From positions 310,001 to 374,000 of the forward strand of contig NZ_WEGI01000004.1 of the NCBI RefSeq assembly GCF_009604425.1: 64,000 nucleotides of DNA. The letters run 5' to 3'. The translations under genes were made by a program, and so were the position numbers. The notes under the pieces were generated by a model that did not search any database, had not been told where the DNA came from, and saw nothing but the letters and a program-made list of their open reading frames with translations. Below, one piece after another: positions 54,787 to 64,000 of this stretch (positions are counted from its first letter, which is position 1; each line of letters begins with the position of its first letter). Source of the stretch: Nocardia aurantia (lineage in GTDB: Bacteria > Actinomycetota > Actinomycetes > Mycobacteriales > Mycobacteriaceae).

Positions 54787-56787
54787 TCAGAACCGCCCGC
54801 CGCGACTGATCCGGCGGGAGCCGTCGGAACCACCGTAGGAGCCGGGCCCCCACGAGCCCGGATTCATCGGGCCGCCACCGAATCCGCCACGGCCGCCGCC
54901 GAATCCGCCGCGCAGCATGCTGTCGATCAGGATGCCGCCCAGGACCGCGCCGGTCTGGGACGACGTCGAAACCGGTTGCCGGGCCTGCCATTCCCGCACG
55001 CTCGTCTGGGCCGTGCGCAACGCGCGGGCGGCCAGTTCGGTGGCCTGCTGCGCACTGGCCAGGGCCTGCGGTGGATCGGTGGGCGCCAGGCCGCGGGCCC
55101 GGTCGAGGGCCCGTTCGGCCTCGGCGAGCCGGGTACGCGGGGTGGCGTCGATGCCGCCACGCCGGGTGCCGATGTAGTCGGCGGCCGTGCGCACCTGGGT
55201 GACGGCCGTGGTCATCGCCTGATCGAGGCGGCGGCGCAACTGCTCGGCGGCCAGTTTGCGATCCGAGGCCGCGGCGACGGCATGTTCCAGCGCGGCGTCG
55301 GCGGCCACGGCCTCGTGGAAGACGCCCAGCGGATTGCTGTCGCCGTCGGTGGCCGCCGCGGCCACGGCGGCGCGGCCGGAGGTGATCGCCGCGGTCAGAT
55401 CCGGGCCGCCGTGCGGGGACAGCGCGGTGGCGGCATCGAGGTCGTGCCGCAGTTCGGCCAGCAGTGCGGGCAGTCCGGCGCGGGCCTGCTCGATATCGGT
55501 GGCGGCGGTGTCGACGGCGTCCAGCAGCGTGCGCGCCGCGGTGACCGCCGATTCCGCGCTGCGGATCGCCGCGACCGCGGCGCCCTGCTGCCCGACGGGC
55601 CGCGCGACGGCCGTCCGTCCCGCCCCGATGTTGGTCTCGGCGAAGTCGATTCGCTCCCGGGCCATCGCCACGTTGTCCCGGATCGGGGCCAGCGCGGCCG
55701 CGGGCTGGTCGCGGGTCAGCTGCGCGAGAGTGCCCTCGGACCGCGGCAGCCGCGCGGTGAGGTCGACCAGCGCCCGGGTGAGGGCGTCCAGCCGGTCCGG
55801 TGCGTCGATCAGCAGGTTGCGCATGGTGTCGAATTCGCTGACCTTGGCGTCGAGTTCGCGATCGGCGCGGGCGCAGGTGGAGATCAGCTCCACCAGCAGG
55901 TCGCGCCGCTGGTCCGGGGTCTCGGGGATGTCGTCGTCGAGGCGTTGCCGGATCGAGAATGCCTGGGCGAGAGCCTTTTTCGCGGACTCCAGCGCGGCGG
56001 CGAAGGGGGCCGTGGCGGTGCCGCCGAATTCGTCGGTGGCCAAACGCAATTCGTCGGTGCTGGTGCGCAGCGCGTCGTCCGTGTCGACCAGGATCTCCCG
56101 GGATCGCTCGTCGAGCAGATCGGGGCGCAGCGCCGCGAGGGCGGCGGTGTCGGTCGGATCGACCGCGCGGGCGGCGGCCCGGACCGCGCGCTCCCGGCCG
56201 GCCCGGCGGCGCCGCGACACCAGCAGCACCCCGCCGACCGCCAGTACCGCCACGACCGCGACGATCAGTACCGGGCCCGCGCCGATCGGATGGGTGGCGG
56301 GGCCGGCGATCGCCTGGCCCAGCCCCTCGGCGGTCACGACGGCCGCCTCGGCCCACTGCCCGTCCCGCAGTCGCGGTTCCACCCGATCCCGCAGCAGCGC
56401 ATCCAGTTCCGATTCCCGCACCGACTGCGGCAACTGCCCGGTGAAGGCATACGAACGGTCGCCGGTGGCCACCGACAGCAGCACGTCGCGGGAACCGAAT
56501 CCGGAGGCGGCGGCGGTGCGCGAACCCCACTCCTGCGGGTCCAGCCCGCCGAAGTCGTGCACGTAACTCACCCACAGCCGCTCCCGGTGCGCGTCGTAGA
56601 GCGAGTCGATCGCCGCCCGCACCTGTTCGCGCTGCGGCCCGTCCAGGGCCTGCGCGGTATCGGTGACGTAGCCGGGCAGCCGGGCCGGGTCCTCCGCGCC
56701 CGCCGCGGCGGGCAGGCACAGCACGATCAGGAGGATCCCCAGCACGGTCAGCAGCGAGCGGAGACGTCGAACCGGTGACGGCGGCAT
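54787..56787 (-). CDS. secreted TPM-domain protein
   Basis: A 666-residue protein located as M. tuberculosis Rv2345. The N-terminal signal sequence is MPPSPVRRLRSLLTVLGILL plus a further hydrophobic stretch, ending near AAAGAEDP. The TPM domain covers about residues 35-170 (LPGYVTDTAQALDGPQREQ, WVSYVHDFGGLDPQEW). One membrane helix at about 178-200 is followed by a long helical domain with many Arg/Glu/Ala heptads, and a Gly-rich C-terminus GGFGGGRGGFGGG. TPM domains occur in membrane repair and phosphatase-like roles. ATG 56787 is used. Confidence 0.9.
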   Translation of the reverse strand: MPPSPVRRLRSLLTVLGILLIVLCLPAAAGAEDPARLPGYVTDTAQALDGPQREQVRAAIDSLYDAHRERLWVSYVHDFGGLDPQEWGSRTAAASGFGSRDVLLSVATGDRSYAFTGQLPQSVRESELDALLRDRVEPRLRDGQWAEAAVVTAEGLGQAIAGPATHPIGAGPVLIVAVVAVLAVGGVLLVSRRRRAGRERAVRAAARAVDPTDTAALAALRPDLLDERSREILVDTDDALRTSTDELRLATDEFGGTATAPFAAALESAKKALAQAFSIRQRLDDDIPETPDQRRDLLVELISTCARADRELDAKVSEFDTMRNLLIDAPDRLDALTRALVDLTARLPRSEGTLAQLTRDQPAAALAPIRDNVAMARERIDFAETNIGAGRTAVARPVGQQGAAVAAIRSAESAVTAARTLLDAVDTAATDIEQARAGLPALLAELRHDLDAATALSPHGGPDLTAAITSGRAAVAAAATDGDSNPLGVFHEAVAADAALEHAVAAASDRKLAAEQLRRRLDQAMTTAVTQVRTAADYIGTRRGGIDATPRTRLAEAERALDRARGLAPTDPPQALASAQQATELAARALRTAQTSVREWQARQPVSTSSQTGAVLGGILIDSMLRGGFGGGRGGFGGGPMNPGSWGPGSYGGSDGSRRISRGGRF

Positions 56788-56910
56788 GGCACGAATGTAT
56801 CCGTCCGGACCAGGTGGGCGCGTGGATCGTGCCCGTGTCGATGCCGGATGGCTAGGATCTATCCGGCTCGCCCGTTCCACCGCACGTCCCGATTCCGCGA
56901 GGAGTACCGC

Positions 56911-57576
56911 ATGTCCGAGTACACCGGCACCGTGACCGTCGGCGGTCCGGCCGACGTCCGTGAACTGCCCGCGCTCACCCTCACCAAGGTGGCCGTCGGC
57001 CCGTTCGACAACAACGCATACCTGTTGCGGTGCAAGCACACCGGCAAGCAGCTGCTCGTCGACGCCGCCAACGAGCCCGAGACCCTGCTGAATCTGGCCG
57101 GCGGGCAACTCGACGCGGTCCTCACCACCCATCAGCACGCCGACCACTGGCAGGCCCTGGAACAGGTGGTCGAGGCCACCGGCGCGACCACCTACGCGGG
57201 CGTGCTCGACGCCGACGACGTCCCGGTGCCCACTCAGGTCCGGGTGGACGACGGCGACGTGATCCGGATCGGCGACATCGAGCTCACCGCCATCCACCTG
57301 GTCGGCCACACGCCCGGCTCGATCGCGCTGCTGTACCGCGACCCCGGCGACCCGGACGGCCACCCGCATCTGCTCACCGGCGACTGCCTGTTCCCGGGCG
57401 GCGTGGGCAACACCCGGAAGGATCCCGAGCGGTTCGCGTCGCTGTACGAGGGTGTGGTGACCAAGCTGTTCGACCGGCTGCCCGACGACACCTGGGTGTA
57501 TCCGGGTCACGGCAAGGACACCACGCTCGGCGCCGAACGGCCCCACCTTCCCGAATGGCGGCAACGGGGTTGGTGA
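56911..57576 (+). CDS. metallo-beta-lactamase-fold hydrolase (glyoxalase II-like)
   Basis: A 221-residue MBL protein. The metal motif HQHADHW at about residues 71-77, GHTPGSIAL, GDCLF and YPGHGKDTTLG are all typical of YcbL/hydroxyacylglutathione hydrolase-like proteins. GGAG is seven bases before ATG 56911. The next gene on the strand encodes a YdcF protein. Probable cytoplasmic thioesterase or detoxification enzyme. Confidence 0.88.
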   Translation: MSEYTGTVTVGGPADVRELPALTLTKVAVGPFDNNAYLLRCKHTGKQLLVDAANEPETLLNLAGGQLDAVLTTHQHADHWQALEQVVEATGATTYAGVLDADDVPVPTQVRVDDGDVIRIGDIELTAIHLVGHTPGSIALLYRDPGDPDGHPHLLTGDCLFPGGVGNTRKDPERFASLYEGVVTKLFDRLPDDTWVYPGHGKDTTLGAERPHLPEWRQRGW

Positions 57577-57641
57577 GATCCGGCCCGACGCAGCCATCGC
57601 GTCGCAACCTCCGCGTGACCGGGCGCTGGCAGACTCGGAGC

Positions 57642-58340
57642 ATGTCGCCGGCCTCCGCGCGCACCCGTCCCCGCCGGGCACCCGGCGAGCCGGTTCAGCC
57701 GAGCCGGCGCGGCGCCGTCTTCGCGCGCTGGACCGGCCGGCTGGTGTCCGGCGCGGTGCTGATGGCGGTGGTGCTGGTCGGCGGCACCGCGGCGCGGGTG
57801 TGGCAGGTGGCGCGCCTCATCGACGAGGACCACGCCGACGCGATCGTGATCCTCGGCGCCGCGCAGTACAACGGCACTCCCACACCGGTGTTCGAGGCCC
57901 GGCTCGACCAGGCGTCCAAGCTGTTCTCGAAAGGTGTTGCGCCACTGATCATCACCGTCGGCGGAAAACAGGTGGGGGACAACTACACCGAGGCCGCCGC
58001 CGGCAAGACGTACCTGCGGGAAGCGGGGGTGCCGGACGATCGGATCGTGGCCGTGCCGACCGGTTCCAACACCCTGCAGAGTATCGAGGCGGTCGCGGCG
58101 GAGCTGAAGTCCCGCGACCTGTCGACGGTGGTTCTCGTCAGCGATCCGTGGCATTCACTGCGAACCCGCACGATGGCCAGGGACGCCGGACTGCACGCCT
58201 GGACCGCGCCCACCCGCACCGGCCCGGCCGTGTACACCCGGGAATCGCAACTGCACGGGATCGTCCGGGAGACCGGCGCCCTGCTGTGGTACCAGCTGAC
58301 CCACGTCTCCGCGGATTTCAAGTACACCGCCGAGCAATGA
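57642..58340 (+). CDS. YdcF family protein (DUF218) with membrane anchor
   Basis: A 232-residue protein. One membrane helix at about residues 34-53 (VSGAVLMAVVLVGGTAARV), then the DUF218 domain with HADAIVILGAAQYNG, FEARLDQASKLFSKGV, ITVGGKQ and VVLVSDPWHSLRT, the typical phosphate-binding and helical segments. The YdcF fold resembles SAM-binding enzymes; its role in the cell envelope is suggested but not proven. ATG 57642 has GGAG directly upstream. It precedes dgt by about 50 bp. Confidence 0.85.
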   Translation: MSPASARTRPRRAPGEPVQPSRRGAVFARWTGRLVSGAVLMAVVLVGGTAARVWQVARLIDEDHADAIVILGAAQYNGTPTPVFEARLDQASKLFSKGVAPLIITVGGKQVGDNYTEAAAGKTYLREAGVPDDRIVAVPTGSNTLQSIEAVAAELKSRDLSTVVLVSDPWHSLRTRTMARDAGLHAWTAPTRTGPAVYTRESQLHGIVRETGALLWYQLTHVSADFKYTAEQ

Positions 58341-58390
58341 AATCCACTGTGCGACAACGACTGTGAGAAGACGAACCTGATGAGCAGACG

Positions 58391-59644
58391 ATGACCGGTT
58401 ATCACGGGGCCGATCGGGATCGCATGGTCGCCGAATCGGCGAAGACGGCCGGGCTGAGCTGGTCCTGCACGCCGGCCGAGCGCAGCCCCTTCGCCCGCGA
58501 CCGCGCCCGGGTCCTGCACTCGGCGGCGCTGCGCCGGCTGGCCGACAAAACCCAGGTGATGGGACCGCGCGAGGGCGACACCCCGCGCACCCGGCTCACC
58601 CATTCGCTGGAGGTCGCCCAGATCGGCCGCAGCGTCGCCGACGGGCTGGGCTGCGATCCCGACCTGGTCGACCTGGCGGGCCTCGCCCACGACATCGGCC
58701 ATCCGCCCTACGGTCACAACGGCGAACGGGCGCTGGACCTGTTCGCCGACGAGCACGGCGGATTCGAGGGCAACGCCCAGAACCTGCGCATCCTCACCCG
58801 GCTGGAACCCAAGGTGTTCGGCCCGGACCCGGACGATCCGGAGAGCTTCGGGCTCAACCTGACCCGGGCCGCGCTCGACGCGACCGTCAAATACCCCTGG
58901 GCGCGCGCCGGCAGCGGCACCAAATTCGGCGCCTACGACGTGGACCTGCCCCGGCTGGCATGGGTGCGCGAGGGCGCCCCGGAACGCCGCCAGTCGCTGG
59001 AATCGCAGGTGATGGACTGGTCCGACGACGTCGCGTACTCGGTGCACGATCTGGAGGACGGGGTCATCGCGGGCCGCATCGATCTGCGCGCGCTGGCCGA
59101 TCCGGCCGAACAGGCCGCGCTGGCCGCCCTCGGGCACCGGCAGCATCCCGCCCTGTCGGTGGACGAACTGATCGCCGCCGGGCAGCGGCTGTCCGGGCTG
59201 CCGGTGATCGCCGCGGCGACCGGCTACGACGGCACGCTGCGCGCCTCGGTCGCCCTGAAACGGCTGACCAGTGAACTGGTCGGCCGGTTCGCCACCGCCG
59301 CGGTGGAGGCCACCCGGGAGGCGTTCGGCGGCCGGAAGCTGACCCGCTACGCCGCCGATCTCGAGGTGCCGCGGCTGGTCGCCGCCGAGGTGGCGATCCT
59401 GAAGACGGTGGCGTTGCGCTACGTGCTGTCGGATTCGGACCATCGGCGGCGGCAGGCGGGGCAGCGCGAACGCATCCTGCTGGTCGCGCACCGCCTGCTG
59501 GCCGGCGCCCCCGCGACCCTGGACCGGGTGCTGCTGCCGTGGTGGGAGGCCGCCGCCGACGATTCCGCGCGGGTGCGGGTGATCGTCGACCAGATCGCCT
59601 CCTACACCGAGAGCCGGCTGGAACGGGTTGCCGCCCTCGCGTAG
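58391..59644 (+). CDS. dgt: deoxyguanosinetriphosphate triphosphohydrolase-like protein
   Basis: A 417-residue HD-domain dNTPase. H71 in RLTHSLEV, the H100-D101 pair in [15 protein letters not shown] and a late Asp (DWSDDVAYS) form the metal site. It hydrolyses dNTPs to nucleoside and tripolyphosphate. The gene precedes dnaG closely, as in mycobacteria (Rv2344c-Rv2343c), which may link dNTP pools to replication. ATG 58391 lies in TGATGAGCAGACGATGACC; the first ATG near 58380 is out of frame. Confidence 0.94.
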   Translation: MTGYHGADRDRMVAESAKTAGLSWSCTPAERSPFARDRARVLHSAALRRLADKTQVMGPREGDTPRTRLTHSLEVAQIGRSVADGLGCDPDLVDLAGLAHDIGHPPYGHNGERALDLFADEHGGFEGNAQNLRILTRLEPKVFGPDPDDPESFGLNLTRAALDATVKYPWARAGSGTKFGAYDVDLPRLAWVREGAPERRQSLESQVMDWSDDVAYSVHDLEDGVIAGRIDLRALADPAEQAALAALGHRQHPALSVDELIAAGQRLSGLPVIAAATGYDGTLRASVALKRLTSELVGRFATAAVEATREAFGGRKLTRYAADLEVPRLVAAEVAILKTVALRYVLSDSDHRRRQAGQRERILLVAHRLLAGAPATLDRVLLPWWEAAADDSARVRVIVDQIASYTESRLERVAALA

Positions 59645-59710
59645 TCGATCCGGTAACCGATGCCGGCCGAGCCCGGGGCGCGGCCCGGGGACCGGGGAGC
59701 GGGCGCGCGG

Positions 59711-59716
59711 TAGACT
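59711..59716 (+). promoter_or_regulatory. -10 box TAGACT of leaderless dnaG
   Basis: TAGACT, eight bases, then GTG 59725. No Shine-Dalgarno is found, so dnaG can start leaderless in addition to read-through from dgt. Confidence 0.55.
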
Positions 59717-59724
59717 CGCACACC

Positions 59725-61650
59725 GTGGCCGGACGACTCCCTGATCGCGATATCGCGGCAATTCGTGAACGCGTGCGCATCGAGGATGTCGTGGGCGAAT
59801 ATGTGGCACTCAAGCGCGCGGGCGCCGACTCGATGAAGGGCCTGTGCCCCTTCCACGACGAGAAGTCGCCGTCGTTCCACGTCCGGCCGAATCACGGGGT
59901 GTTCCACTGCTTCGGCTGCGGTGAGGGCGGCGACGTGTTCGCCTTCCTGCAGAAGCTGGAGCACATCGGATTCGTCGAGGCCGTCGAGCAGATGGCCGAC
60001 AGCATCGGCTACCGGATCAACTACGAGGGCGGCGGCACCTCGGTGCAGCGCGACCGCGGCACCCGCTCCCGGCTGGTCGCGGCCAACGCCGCCGCGCACG
60101 AGTTCTACGCGGCTCAACTGAACGAGCCGGAGGCCGCCGCGGCCCGAAAGTACTTGACCGAGCGTAACTTCGACGGCGACGCGGCCCGCGCCTTCGGCTG
60201 TGGCTTCGCCCCCGGCGGCTGGGACACGCTCACGAAACACTTGCTGCGCAAGGGTTTCGACATCAAGGAGCTGGAGGCGGCCGGGCTGTCGAAGCCGGGC
60301 CGGCACGGCCCGATCGACCGGTTCCACCGCCGGTTGCTGTGGCCCATCCGTAATCTCGGCGGCGAGGTGATCGGCTTCGGCGCGCGCCGGCTGTTCGACG
60401 ACGACCAGATCACCGCGAAGTACATCAATACCTCGGAAACGTTGCTGTACAAGAAGTCTCAGGTACTGTTCGGCCTGGACCTGGCCAAACGCGATATCGC
60501 GAAGGGTCATCAGGCGGTCGTCGTCGAGGGCTACACCGACGTGATGGCCATGCATCTGGCCGGGGTGAAGACGGCGGTCGCGTCCTGCGGCACGGCCTTC
60601 GGCGACGAACACCTGTCCGTGCTGCGAAGGTTGTTGCTGGACGACAACTTCTGGCGCGGCGAGATCATCTACACCTTCGACGGCGACCAGGCCGGGCAGG
60701 CCGCGGCGCTGAAGGCGTTCTCCGGCGACCAGAAACTGGCCGGGCAGACCTACATCGCCGTCGCCCCCGACGGCCAGGACCCGTGCGAACTGCGCCAGCG
60801 CTCCGGCGACACCGCCGTGCGGGACCTGGTGGCCCGGCGGGTTCCGTTGTACGAGTTCGTGATTCGCGGCCTGCTCGCCGAACACGACCTGGACTCCCCG
60901 GAGGGGCAGGTCGAATCGCTGCGCCGCGCGGTGCCGGTGGTGGCGCAGATCAAGGATTTCGCGCTGCGCAAGGCGTACGCGACCAAACTGGCCGGCTGGG
61001 TCGGCTGGGACGACATCCAGCAGGTGGTGCGCCGGGTCGGCGACGAGGCCCGTCGCAATCGCGGCGGGGACGAGCGTGGTTCGTCGGGTCGCGGTGCCGC
61101 CCCGGCGCGCGGCACCGCGACGGTGTCCGAGCATCCCGCCGCGCGCCCGGCCCCCGCCGATCCGGTTCTGTTGCCGCAGCGGCAGTCCCTGGCCGCGGCC
61201 CTGCAATATCCGGCCCTGTCCGGTCCCATGTTCGACTCGGTCGACGCGGAGGCGTACACCCATCCGGCGTATGTGGCGGTGCGCACCGCGATCGCCGCCG
61301 CCGGTGGCACGGCCGCCGGACTCGGTGGCTCGGAATGGGTGTCGCGGGTGGCCGACAACACCGAGGACCTGACGCTCCAGGCCCTGGTACACGAACTGTC
61401 CGCCGAACCGCTACCGGTCAAGTCGATCGACGACATCCAGCGCTTCGTGATCGGCGTGATCGCCCGCACCCAGGAGGCCTGGGTGGGCCGCCAGGTCGCG
61501 GAACTGAAGTCCAAGTTGCAGCGCATCTCCTCCACCGAGGAGTCCGACGCGTACATGGCCCTGTTCGGCGATGTCGTGGCGCTGGAGCAGTACCGCAAGA
61601 GCCTGCGCGATCAGGCGATGGGGAACGCCAGCGGTTTCGCGGTGGGCTGA
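59725..61650 (+). CDS. dnaG: DNA primase
   Basis: A 641-residue DnaG. Zinc-binding CHC2 domain with C41, H44, C62 and C65 (CPFHDEKSPSF, HCFGCGEGG), then the RNA polymerase core with VVVEGYTDVMAMHLAGV and TFDGDQAGQAAALKAF (TOPRIM acidic residues). The C-terminal helicase-binding part ends with ISSTEESDAYMALFGDVVALEQ. It synthesises RNA primers at the fork. A Gly/Arg/Ala-rich linker at about 450-480 separates core and C-domain. Confidence 0.96.
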   Translation: MAGRLPDRDIAAIRERVRIEDVVGEYVALKRAGADSMKGLCPFHDEKSPSFHVRPNHGVFHCFGCGEGGDVFAFLQKLEHIGFVEAVEQMADSIGYRINYEGGGTSVQRDRGTRSRLVAANAAAHEFYAAQLNEPEAAAARKYLTERNFDGDAARAFGCGFAPGGWDTLTKHLLRKGFDIKELEAAGLSKPGRHGPIDRFHRRLLWPIRNLGGEVIGFGARRLFDDDQITAKYINTSETLLYKKSQVLFGLDLAKRDIAKGHQAVVVEGYTDVMAMHLAGVKTAVASCGTAFGDEHLSVLRRLLLDDNFWRGEIIYTFDGDQAGQAAALKAFSGDQKLAGQTYIAVAPDGQDPCELRQRSGDTAVRDLVARRVPLYEFVIRGLLAEHDLDSPEGQVESLRRAVPVVAQIKDFALRKAYATKLAGWVGWDDIQQVVRRVGDEARRNRGGDERGSSGRGAAPARGTATVSEHPAARPAPADPVLLPQRQSLAAALQYPALSGPMFDSVDAEAYTHPAYVAVRTAIAAAGGTAAGLGGSEWVSRVADNTEDLTLQALVHELSAEPLPVKSIDDIQRFVIGVIARTQEAWVGRQVAELKSKLQRISSTEESDAYMALFGDVVALEQYRKSLRDQAMGNASGFAVG

Positions 61651-61781
61651 GCGACTCCGGCGCAGCGCGATTCGGCACGGAAGGCGCCGGATCGAATGGC
61701 CGGCCGGCGCTGAGCACGATTCCTGGGCATCTGTGCCCCCGGCACGCGACATCGGTCGATCGTGGCGGGGACGCGTCCGCC

Positions 61782-62027
61782 TCAGCGGCGCAGCTGGTCC
61801 TGCGGGACGAGAATGGTGGTGCGCTCGTCGATCGGGACCATGGGTTCCAATTGCGGACGGGTGCTGAGTTTGTCCGACAGCTTCTGGCGGCCGACCCGGA
61901 CCAGGGCTCGGGTGGCCGGGCTGCCGGCGATCACGCGAGCGGTCTTGCTGAGTTGCTCGTACCGCGCCCGCCCGGCCTTGGCGCCGAGCACATAGCCGGC
62001 CGCGATGCCGATGATCAACCGCAGCAT
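61782..62027 (-). CDS. small YtxH-like protein (Rv2342-like)
   Basis: An 81-residue protein. It starts MLRLIIGIAAGYVLGAKAGR, a glycine-rich membrane-associated helix typical of YtxH-like proteins, followed by RYEQLSKTARVIAGSPATRA and a charged tail. The position just after dnaG agrees with Rv2342. GGAGGAG is found upstream of ATG 62027. Function unknown; perhaps envelope stress. The 260 bases on its right (62028-62286) show no gene. Confidence 0.8.
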   Translation of the reverse strand: MLRLIIGIAAGYVLGAKAGRARYEQLSKTARVIAGSPATRALVRVGRQKLSDKLSTRPQLEPMVPIDERTTILVPQDQLRR

Positions 62028-62286
62028 GTCCTCGGTCTCCTCCCAGTCACTGTCCGCGGCGTCCATCCTGCCCGATGCCCGGTCCGCGTGTCGATTCGAG
62101 GTCCACCTTGCCAGAAGGGTCCGACATTCGGGCGGGGCCGCCCGGACCCGCGTGACAGGTTCCGGCACCGTGCGACGCGAATCCCGGCGGTGAAACGAAT
62201 CCGGCGACCGGGCAGCGACCTTCGGCCGGGCGGGTGCTGCACGCGAATCCGGGTGCCGGAACGGATCCCGTCGGTGGGATGCGCGG

Positions 62287-63204
62287 TCAGGCCGCGGTGA
62301 CCGGCTCCAGCCCGTGGGCCACCAGAATCTCTGCGATGGAACGGATTTCGTCGGCGGACAGCGGCGACAGCGGCGGGTTCACGGCCGCGCAGTCGATGAT
62401 GCCGAGCAGGGCCATCGCCGCCTTGAACGCCCCGAGCGCGCCGGCGGTAAATCCGATCCGGCCGCGGTCGGCGACCGAGACGATCCGGAACAGCCCGGCG
62501 AGCCGGTCCTGTTCGGCGCGGGCTGTGGCGATGTCGCCGGCGCGGGCGGCCCGGTACAGCCGCACGTAGCCGTGCGGGTCCACATTCCCGAGTCCGGGCA
62601 CGATGCCCGCGGCCCCGAGTCCGACGGCGGTGTCGGCGAACAGTTCCGAGCCGCTGAACGCGGGAAGATCGGTGCGCCGCAGCACTTCCCGGAACTTGGC
62701 CAGATCGCCGCTCGAATCCTTCAGCGCCACCACGGTTTCCGACTCGGCCAGGGCGGCGATCAGGTCCGGTGCCAGGGCGGTGCCGACCGCGGACGGGATG
62801 TCGTAGGCGATCACCGGCACGTCCACCGCCGCGTGCACCTGCCGGAAGTGCGCGAGCACCTCGTCCGGATGCGGCTGTACGTAGAACGGCGCGGTCACCA
62901 CGACCGCGTCGGCGCCGAGTTCGGCGGCCTGCCTCGCCTGTTCGACGACGCGCCGGGTACCGGTGTCGACCGCGCCCGCGAGGACCGGCACCGCGCCGCC
63001 GACCACCGCGACGGTGGTGCGGACCAGGTCCCGGCGCTGGGCGGTGTCCAGCAGCGCGACCTCGCCGCTGGAACCGCCGACGAACACACCGTCCGCCCCG
63101 GCCGCCAGCTGCCGGGTGATCAGCCGTTCCAGCGAGCGCCGATCCAGCTCGCCGGTGGTGTCCAGCGGCGTGACCAGCGGTGGGATCACTGCCTCGAGCT
63201 TCAT
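62287..63204 (-). CDS. DapA-family aldolase (dihydrodipicolinate synthase/NAL-like)
   Basis: A 305-residue TIM-barrel class I aldolase. Schiff-base Lys in VVALKDSSGD, Tyr in VIAYDIPS, and the glycine-rich GVFVGGSSGEVALL (where DapA has GTTGE) are visible. The GGSSGE signature and the neighbouring transporter suggest an N-acetylneuraminate lyase or a keto-deoxy-sugar aldolase instead of DapA proper. It overlaps the MFS stop by ATGA (63204-63201), so the two are coupled. Confidence 0.85.
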   Translation of the reverse strand: MKLEAVIPPLVTPLDTTGELDRRSLERLITRQLAAGADGVFVGGSSGEVALLDTAQRRDLVRTTVAVVGGAVPVLAGAVDTGTRRVVEQARQAAELGADAVVVTAPFYVQPHPDEVLAHFRQVHAAVDVPVIAYDIPSAVGTALAPDLIAALAESETVVALKDSSGDLAKFREVLRRTDLPAFSGSELFADTAVGLGAAGIVPGLGNVDPHGYVRLYRAARAGDIATARAEQDRLAGLFRIVSVADRGRIGFTAGALGAFKAAMALLGIIDCAAVNPPLSPLSADEIRSIAEILVAHGLEPVTAA

Positions 63205-64000
63205 TCGTCGATCCTTTCCGGGACGGGTGAGTCGGTGGCGCCGAGCGCGCGGCCGATGCGGGCGGGCACGTCGAAGCCGATGATCAGCGCGACGACCACG
63301 GTCAGCGATCCGGCGAGCACGCTGAGCGCGGTGCCCAGGCCCAGATGGTTCGCGATCGAGGTGCCGGCCAGCGGCGCGACCGCGCCGCCGAGCGCGCCGA
63401 CGTTGTAGGAGAATCCGAGCCCGGCCGCGCGCAGCCGGGTGGGGAAGTGGTCGCCGATGTACTTCGGCAGCAGGCCCGAGATGCCCTGGCTGGTGGCCTG
63501 CATCGCGAACAGCAGCACCCACAGCAGCGCCACGTTGCCGGACGGCAGCGCGAACACCGGGAACACGAAGATCAGCGAGACGAGCAGCCCGAGTACGTAG
63601 GCGCGCCGGGTGCCGAGCCGGTCACCGAGCCATCCGGCGAGGCAACTGCCCGCGGCGTAACCGAGCCCGGCCCAGGTGAGCGCGTCGGAAACCTGGCCGG
63701 GGTGATAGCCGAGCACGGTCTTCAGATAGGTCGGCAGCAGCGACTGGATCGGCCAGGAGTACAGGAAGGCGCAGAAGACGGTGACCATGATCGCCACGGT
63801 CATCGGCCACAGCCGCCCGGACAACTGCCACGCGAACAGGACGAAGCCCGCGATGACCAGCACGCTCAGATAGGGCGCCGCGGATCCGGACAGCTTCGCG
63901 AACAACACCACGAGCAGCGCCGACAGCGCCGCGGCCAGCACGATGTTGAGCACCCGGCGACCGGGTGCGAACAGCACGGAGGTGGTCGTGTGCCGATCCC
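63201..64000 (-). CDS. MFS transporter, C-terminal part (runs off window)
   Basis: The minus-strand frame is open to the window edge; at least 266 residues are visible with hydrophobic helices 5-12. AGWLGDRLGTRRAYVLG is the MFS cytoplasmic loop motif. The later part, QGISGLLPKYIGDHFPTR, then AAGLGFSYNVGALGGA, is typical of the sialate/organic-acid transporter group. With the DapA-family lyase immediately downstream this may be a sialic-acid or related sugar-acid uptake unit. The N-terminus lies outside, so the start is not given. Confidence 0.82.
   Translation of the reverse strand, partial: DRHTTTSVLFAPGRRVLNIVLAAALSALLVVLFAKLSGSAAPYLSVLVIAGFVLFAWQLSGRLWPMTVAIMVTVFCAFLYSWPIQSLLPTYLKTVLGYHPGQVSDALTWAGLGYAAGSCLAGWLGDRLGTRRAYVLGLLVSLIFVFPVFALPSGNVALLWVLLFAMQATSQGISGLLPKYIGDHFPTRLRAAGLGFSYNVGALGGAVAPLAGTSIANHLGLGTALSVLAGSLTVVVALIIGFDVPARIGRALGATDSPVPERIDE

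Noticed and set aside
54326..56719. Minus-strand 797-residue frame over the TPM gene
   Set aside because: Gly/Arg/Pro-rich shadow of the TPM-domain coding frame (54787-56787).

Overview
The window is high-GC actinobacterial DNA, most likely from Nocardia or a close relative in the Mycobacteriales. Gene order over much of it matches, from my memory of the Mycobacterium tuberculosis map, the stretch Rv2393 to Rv2342: siroheme chelatase, cysH, sulfite reductase, hemW, hrcA, dnaJ2, rsmE, phoH, ybeY, CorC, era, amidase, recO, uppS, zur, smtB-like arsR, glyS, TPM-domain protein, dgt, dnaG. Geosmin-type terpene synthase, LytR-CpsA-Psr proteins, decaprenyl diphosphate synthase and leaderless start sites fit a soil-dwelling, mycolate-type actinomycete. 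I saw no rRNA, tRNA, CRISPR array, insertion sequence or prophage gene.

Layout. 1-4.9 kb: accessory genes (methyltransferase end, TetR plus SDR, secreted glycine-zipper protein, AIM24 protein, HAD phosphatase), two minisatellite blocks and a TMEM175 remnant. 4.9-10.7 kb: the sulfate assimilation operon on the minus strand (sulfite reductase, cysH, cysD, cysN, chelatase), preceded by a 30-codon cysteine-containing leader peptide that looks like an attenuator. 10.9-15.5 kb: hemW, hrcA, dnaJ2, rsmE. 15.8-24.4 kb: accessory block with a zinc-ribbon protein, two tandem LCP proteins, and a minus-strand group of MFS transporter, small helical protein and a large NTPase with eighteen 32-residue Sel1-like repeats. 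24.5-30 kb: LysR, then the core run phoH, ybeY, CorC, cytidine-deaminase-like, era.

30-39.2 kb: amidase, recO, then an inserted terpene cassette (2OG-Fe oxygenase, polyprenyl diphosphate synthase, geosmin-type synthase) before uppS. 39.2-44.4 kb: TetR with its divergent membrane protein target, zur/arsR metal regulators, glyS, beta-lactamase-like protein. 44.5-54.4 kb: accessory block with LysR/MBL pair, PEBP lipoprotein/XRE pair, an oxidoreductase, and an ABC exporter followed by a two-component system. 54.8-62 kb: TPM-domain protein, MBL hydrolase, YdcF, dgt, dnaG. 62.3-64 kb: a DapA-family lyase and an MFS transporter that runs off the window.

How genes work together. CysDN makes APS, CysH reduces APS to sulfite, the siroheme enzyme makes sulfide, and the chelatase probably finishes siroheme; the leader peptide would tie this to cysteine supply. 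The polyprenyl synthase overlaps the terpene synthase by ATGA and can feed it farnesyl diphosphate. The most novel-looking items are the NTPase/Sel1 module with its frame-disjoined partner, the geosmin-type synthase with a degenerate C-terminal metal motif, the two LCP proteins sharing a conserved tail, and the repeated expansion of short tandem repeats both between and inside genes.
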